A stretch of DNA of 64,000 nucleotides. Source: UBA1447 sp964612185 (lineage in GTDB: Bacteria; Bacillota; Clostridia; Oscillospirales; Acutalibacteraceae). Shown here one piece after another: positions 62,060-64,000 of this stretch. The notes beneath the pieces were generated by a model. That model did not search any database and had not been told where the DNA came from. It worked only from the letters and a program-made list of their open reading frames with translations. The stretch lies in contig CAZTCR010000007.1 of the NCBI GenBank assembly GCA_964612185.1, forward strand, positions 1-64,000, in the 5' to 3' direction. The position numbers were made by a program, and so were the translations under genes. Positions within the stretch are counted from its first letter, which is position 1; every line of letters starts with the position of its first letter.

Positions 62060-63391
62060 TTATTTATCAATCTTTTGTCCGAGCAGGTCATATTCCGATA
62101 CGCCGAATATTTTCACCTGAACAAACTCGCCTTCGTCGTGTCCAACATCGGAAGTAAAATGAATTTTATTGTCAATTTCAGGCGCGTCCATATAAGAGCG
62201 GCCATAATAACTGTCAGAATAGTTGTCATAGCCCTCAACAAGAACTTTGTAAGTCTTTCCGATAGTGTTTTCGTTTTTCCTGCCCATAATTTCAAACTGG
62301 TCTTGCATCATCAGTTCCGAGCGGTGTATTTTGGTGTCATCTTCAACCTGTCCCGATAAATCAGCCGCAGGAGTACCCGGTTGCGGCGAAAAACTAAAAC
62401 ACCCTAACCGGTCAAATTCCGTTTCGTTTACAAATACAGCGAGTTCTTCAAACTCATCCTCTCCCTCCCCGGGAAAGCCGGTAATAAGCGTGGTTCTAAT
62501 AATTATATCGGGTATTTTTTCACGCATTAAAACAATCAGTCGTTTAATATCGCCCCCGGTGCATCTGCGATTCATCGCCTGCAATATTTTATCGCTTATA
62601 TGCTGAACAGGTAAGTCGATGTAATGGAGAACCTTCGGGTTGCGCGCAATTGTTTCAATCAGTTCATCCGTTACCCTGTCCGGATAGCAATACATCAATC
62701 GAAGCCATTCGATACCTTCAATTTTGCTCAGCTTGCCAAGGAGCTCGGGCAAAGCAAGTCTGTTGTAAATATCAAGCCCGTAAGCGGTTGTATCCTGCGC
62801 GATGAGTACAAGTTCTTTTGTGCCTGATTTGGCAATCGAATCTGCCTCTTCCAAAATGTCTTCCATTTTTCTGCTTCGAAAAGCGCCTCTGATAGCAGGT
62901 ATGGCGCAATAACTGCAGCAATTTGAGCAGCCATCCGCAATTTTTAAATAGGACCAGTAAGCGGGTGTTGTCAACAGTCTTTTGCCATTTAAAGGTAATT
63001 CTGACCGGGGCGGAAATAATGACTGCACATTGCCTTCGATAACTTGGCGGACAATATCCGCAATTTTCGCGTTTGCACCGATACCGATTACTGCATCAAC
63101 TTCAGGTATCTCTTTATGAATTTCTGTTTTATATAACTGAGAAAGACACCCGGTAACAATCACTTTGCTGACAACTCCGTCATTCTTCAGTTGGACAGAT
63201 TCCAGTATGTTTTCAATTGATTCTTTTTTTGCGTCATCAATAAACCCGCAAGTATTAACGATCACCGCGTCTGCTCCATCGAGGTAATCTACAATTTCAA
63301 ACCCATTTTCGTCCAGTGATGCAAGCATAATTTCGGCATCCACCTGGTTTTTCGGGCAGCCGAGCGAAATCAGTCCAATTTTATAACCCAT
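62060..63391 (-). CDS. rimO: Ribosomal protein S12 methylthiotransferase
   Basis: 443 aa from ATG 63391 (MGYKIGLISLGCPKN), preceded by GGAGG; the longer frame starts before that site. MTTase domain cysteines (LGCPKN, VNTCGFI, VTGCLSQ), radical SAM motif CSNCCSYC, and a C-terminal TRAM domain. ISLGCPKN and the DxPVQH-type segment (IDLPVQHIS) distinguish RimO from MiaB. Confidence 0.95.
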   Translation of the reverse strand: MGYKIGLISLGCPKNQVDAEIMLASLDENGFEIVDYLDGADAVIVNTCGFIDDAKKESIENILESVQLKNDGVVSKVIVTGCLSQLYKTEIHKEIPEVDAVIGIGANAKIADIVRQVIEGNVQSLFPPRSELPLNGKRLLTTPAYWSYLKIADGCSNCCSYCAIPAIRGAFRSRKMEDILEEADSIAKSGTKELVLIAQDTTAYGLDIYNRLALPELLGKLSKIEGIEWLRLMYCYPDRVTDELIETIARNPKVLHYIDLPVQHISDKILQAMNRRCTGGDIKRLIVLMREKIPDIIIRTTLITGFPGEGEDEFEELAVFVNETEFDRLGCFSFSPQPGTPAADLSGQVEDDTKIHRSELMMQDQFEIMGRKNENTIGKTYKVLVEGYDNYSDSYYGRSYMDAPEIDNKIHFTSDVGHDEGEFVQVKIFGVSEYDLLGQKIDK

Positions 63392-63429
63392 ATAATATCC
63401 TCCGTTGCCCATAAGCCTGAAACGCGGCG

Positions 63430-64000
63430 CTACTCGTTGGGCGTATCAACATTCAACTCACTCATTGCGGCACGGATATCCGAATAACTGTATCCCAGCC
63501 GGATAATCGCGTTAATCGTCCGCGCTGTGTTTTTTTCATCATCAAAACGGCGCGCATACTTTGTTTGCAACAGTTCAATTATACGAACGCGGGGATCAAA
63601 GTCAATATGCTCTATTGTTTCATCAACAATTTCGCGTGCTATCCCTTTATAGATCAAATCCGTTTTTATTCTTGAAAGGCTGAATCCTTTTCGTCTGCAC
63701 ATTTCCTCGGCAAATTTCACCGCGTACGATTCATCATTCACGAATCCGGCATCGACAGCTCTTTGAACTGCCTTTAACGCCGGATTTCTGCCGAAATCTC
63801 TTGAAAGTCTATCTTCAAGTTCTTTTCTACAGTAATCACGGCGTGATATGAGGTCCAACAATTTATTATATGCCCTGCTGTCTTGTGCTTTATCCTTAAA
63901 GCTCTCCAAGCGTTCGCTGTTGATTTCATCACCTTGACGGATTGAACCGGAATACCAAAAATCAGCGGTAACGGTAATTAAATACTCATCATCGGCATAT
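63430..64000 (-). CDS. recX: Regulatory protein RecX (start beyond right edge)
   Basis: The frame stays open to the right edge: upstream of an internal TTG it continues with residues ADDEYLITVTADFW and RQGDEINSERLESFKD, which match the N-terminal region of RecX, so the true start lies outside the window. The three-helix repeats follow (YNKLLDLISRRDYCRKELEDRL, VDAGFVNDESYAVKFAEE, and so on). RecX inhibits RecA filaments. recA is often adjacent but is not visible here. Confidence 0.9.
   Translation of the reverse strand, partial: YADDEYLITVTADFWYSGSIRQGDEINSERLESFKDKAQDSRAYNKLLDLISRRDYCRKELEDRLSRDFGRNPALKAVQRAVDAGFVNDESYAVKFAEEMCRRKGFSLSRIKTDLIYKGIAREIVDETIEHIDFDPRVRIIELLQTKYARRFDDEKNTARTINAIIRLGYSYSDIRAAMSELNVDTPNE

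Overview
The window looks like a chromosomal segment of a low-to-mid G+C Bacillota, probably class Clostridia. The evidence is strong Shine-Dalgarno sites (GGAGG), sigma-A type promoters with 17-bp spacers, frequent TTG starts, a cysteine T-box leader, SepF/DivIVA division proteins, an ECF transporter, a type I dockerin on a secreted enzyme, and acetogen/fermenter-style flavin/Fe-S redox proteins. I cannot name a genus from the sequence alone. No rRNA, tRNA, CRISPR array or prophage was seen.

Layout. (1) 1-8033, minus strand: two paralogous, very large secreted calcineurin-like metallophosphoesterases carrying arrays of ~62-residue InlB/Listeria-Bacteroides repeats; the first runs off the left edge and the second ends in a dockerin. 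(2) 8326-19775: an inositol catabolism locus. iolG (minus) is divergent from a plus-strand operon that starts with three redox genes (NuoE-like, NuoF-like with ferredoxin tail, and a 967-aa ferredoxin/NfnB-like/NuoG-like fusion) and runs into iolB, iolD, iolE, a hairpin terminator and a cytoplasmic metallophosphoesterase. The redox trio resembles the Stn-type electron-bifurcating transhydrogenase, and would link NADH and ferredoxin produced during inositol fermentation to NADP(H). (3) 19845-24471, minus: metF, metH and a GH4 alpha-galactosidase, probably one transcript from a promoter before metF. (4) 24595-27595, minus: an uncharacterised three-gene operon (hypothetical, DapA-superfamily lyase, extended SDR) with a perfect 25-bp palindrome over its transcription start. 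(5) 27781-27945: an unlisted 34-codon gene with its own consensus promoter and ribosome site. (6) 27967-31903: folC and valS, with a complete IS4-like element (perfect 20-bp ends, 9-bp target duplication) inserted just upstream of the valS promoter.

(7) 33628-46949, all minus: acyl-CoA ligase with an Xre-cupin regulator, an orphan fumarase/tartrate dehydratase beta subunit, an acidic coiled-coil protein, a membrane-anchored propeller-like protein, split transketolase, HAD hydrolase, rluD, lspA, an extremely Asp-rich DivIVA, sepF and the PLP protein yggS. (8) 46924-59051: HlyD-like protein, miaA, mutL, mutS, ylbF, miaB and an ECF vitamin transporter (S, fused A-A', T). (9) 59079-64000: cysE-cysS under a Cys T-box, then pgsA, rimO and recX, the last running off the right edge. 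Most minus-strand genes overlap or lie within a few tens of bases of each other, so long housekeeping operons are likely.

Starts were reassigned where a ribosome binding site argued for it; this is stated in each entry.
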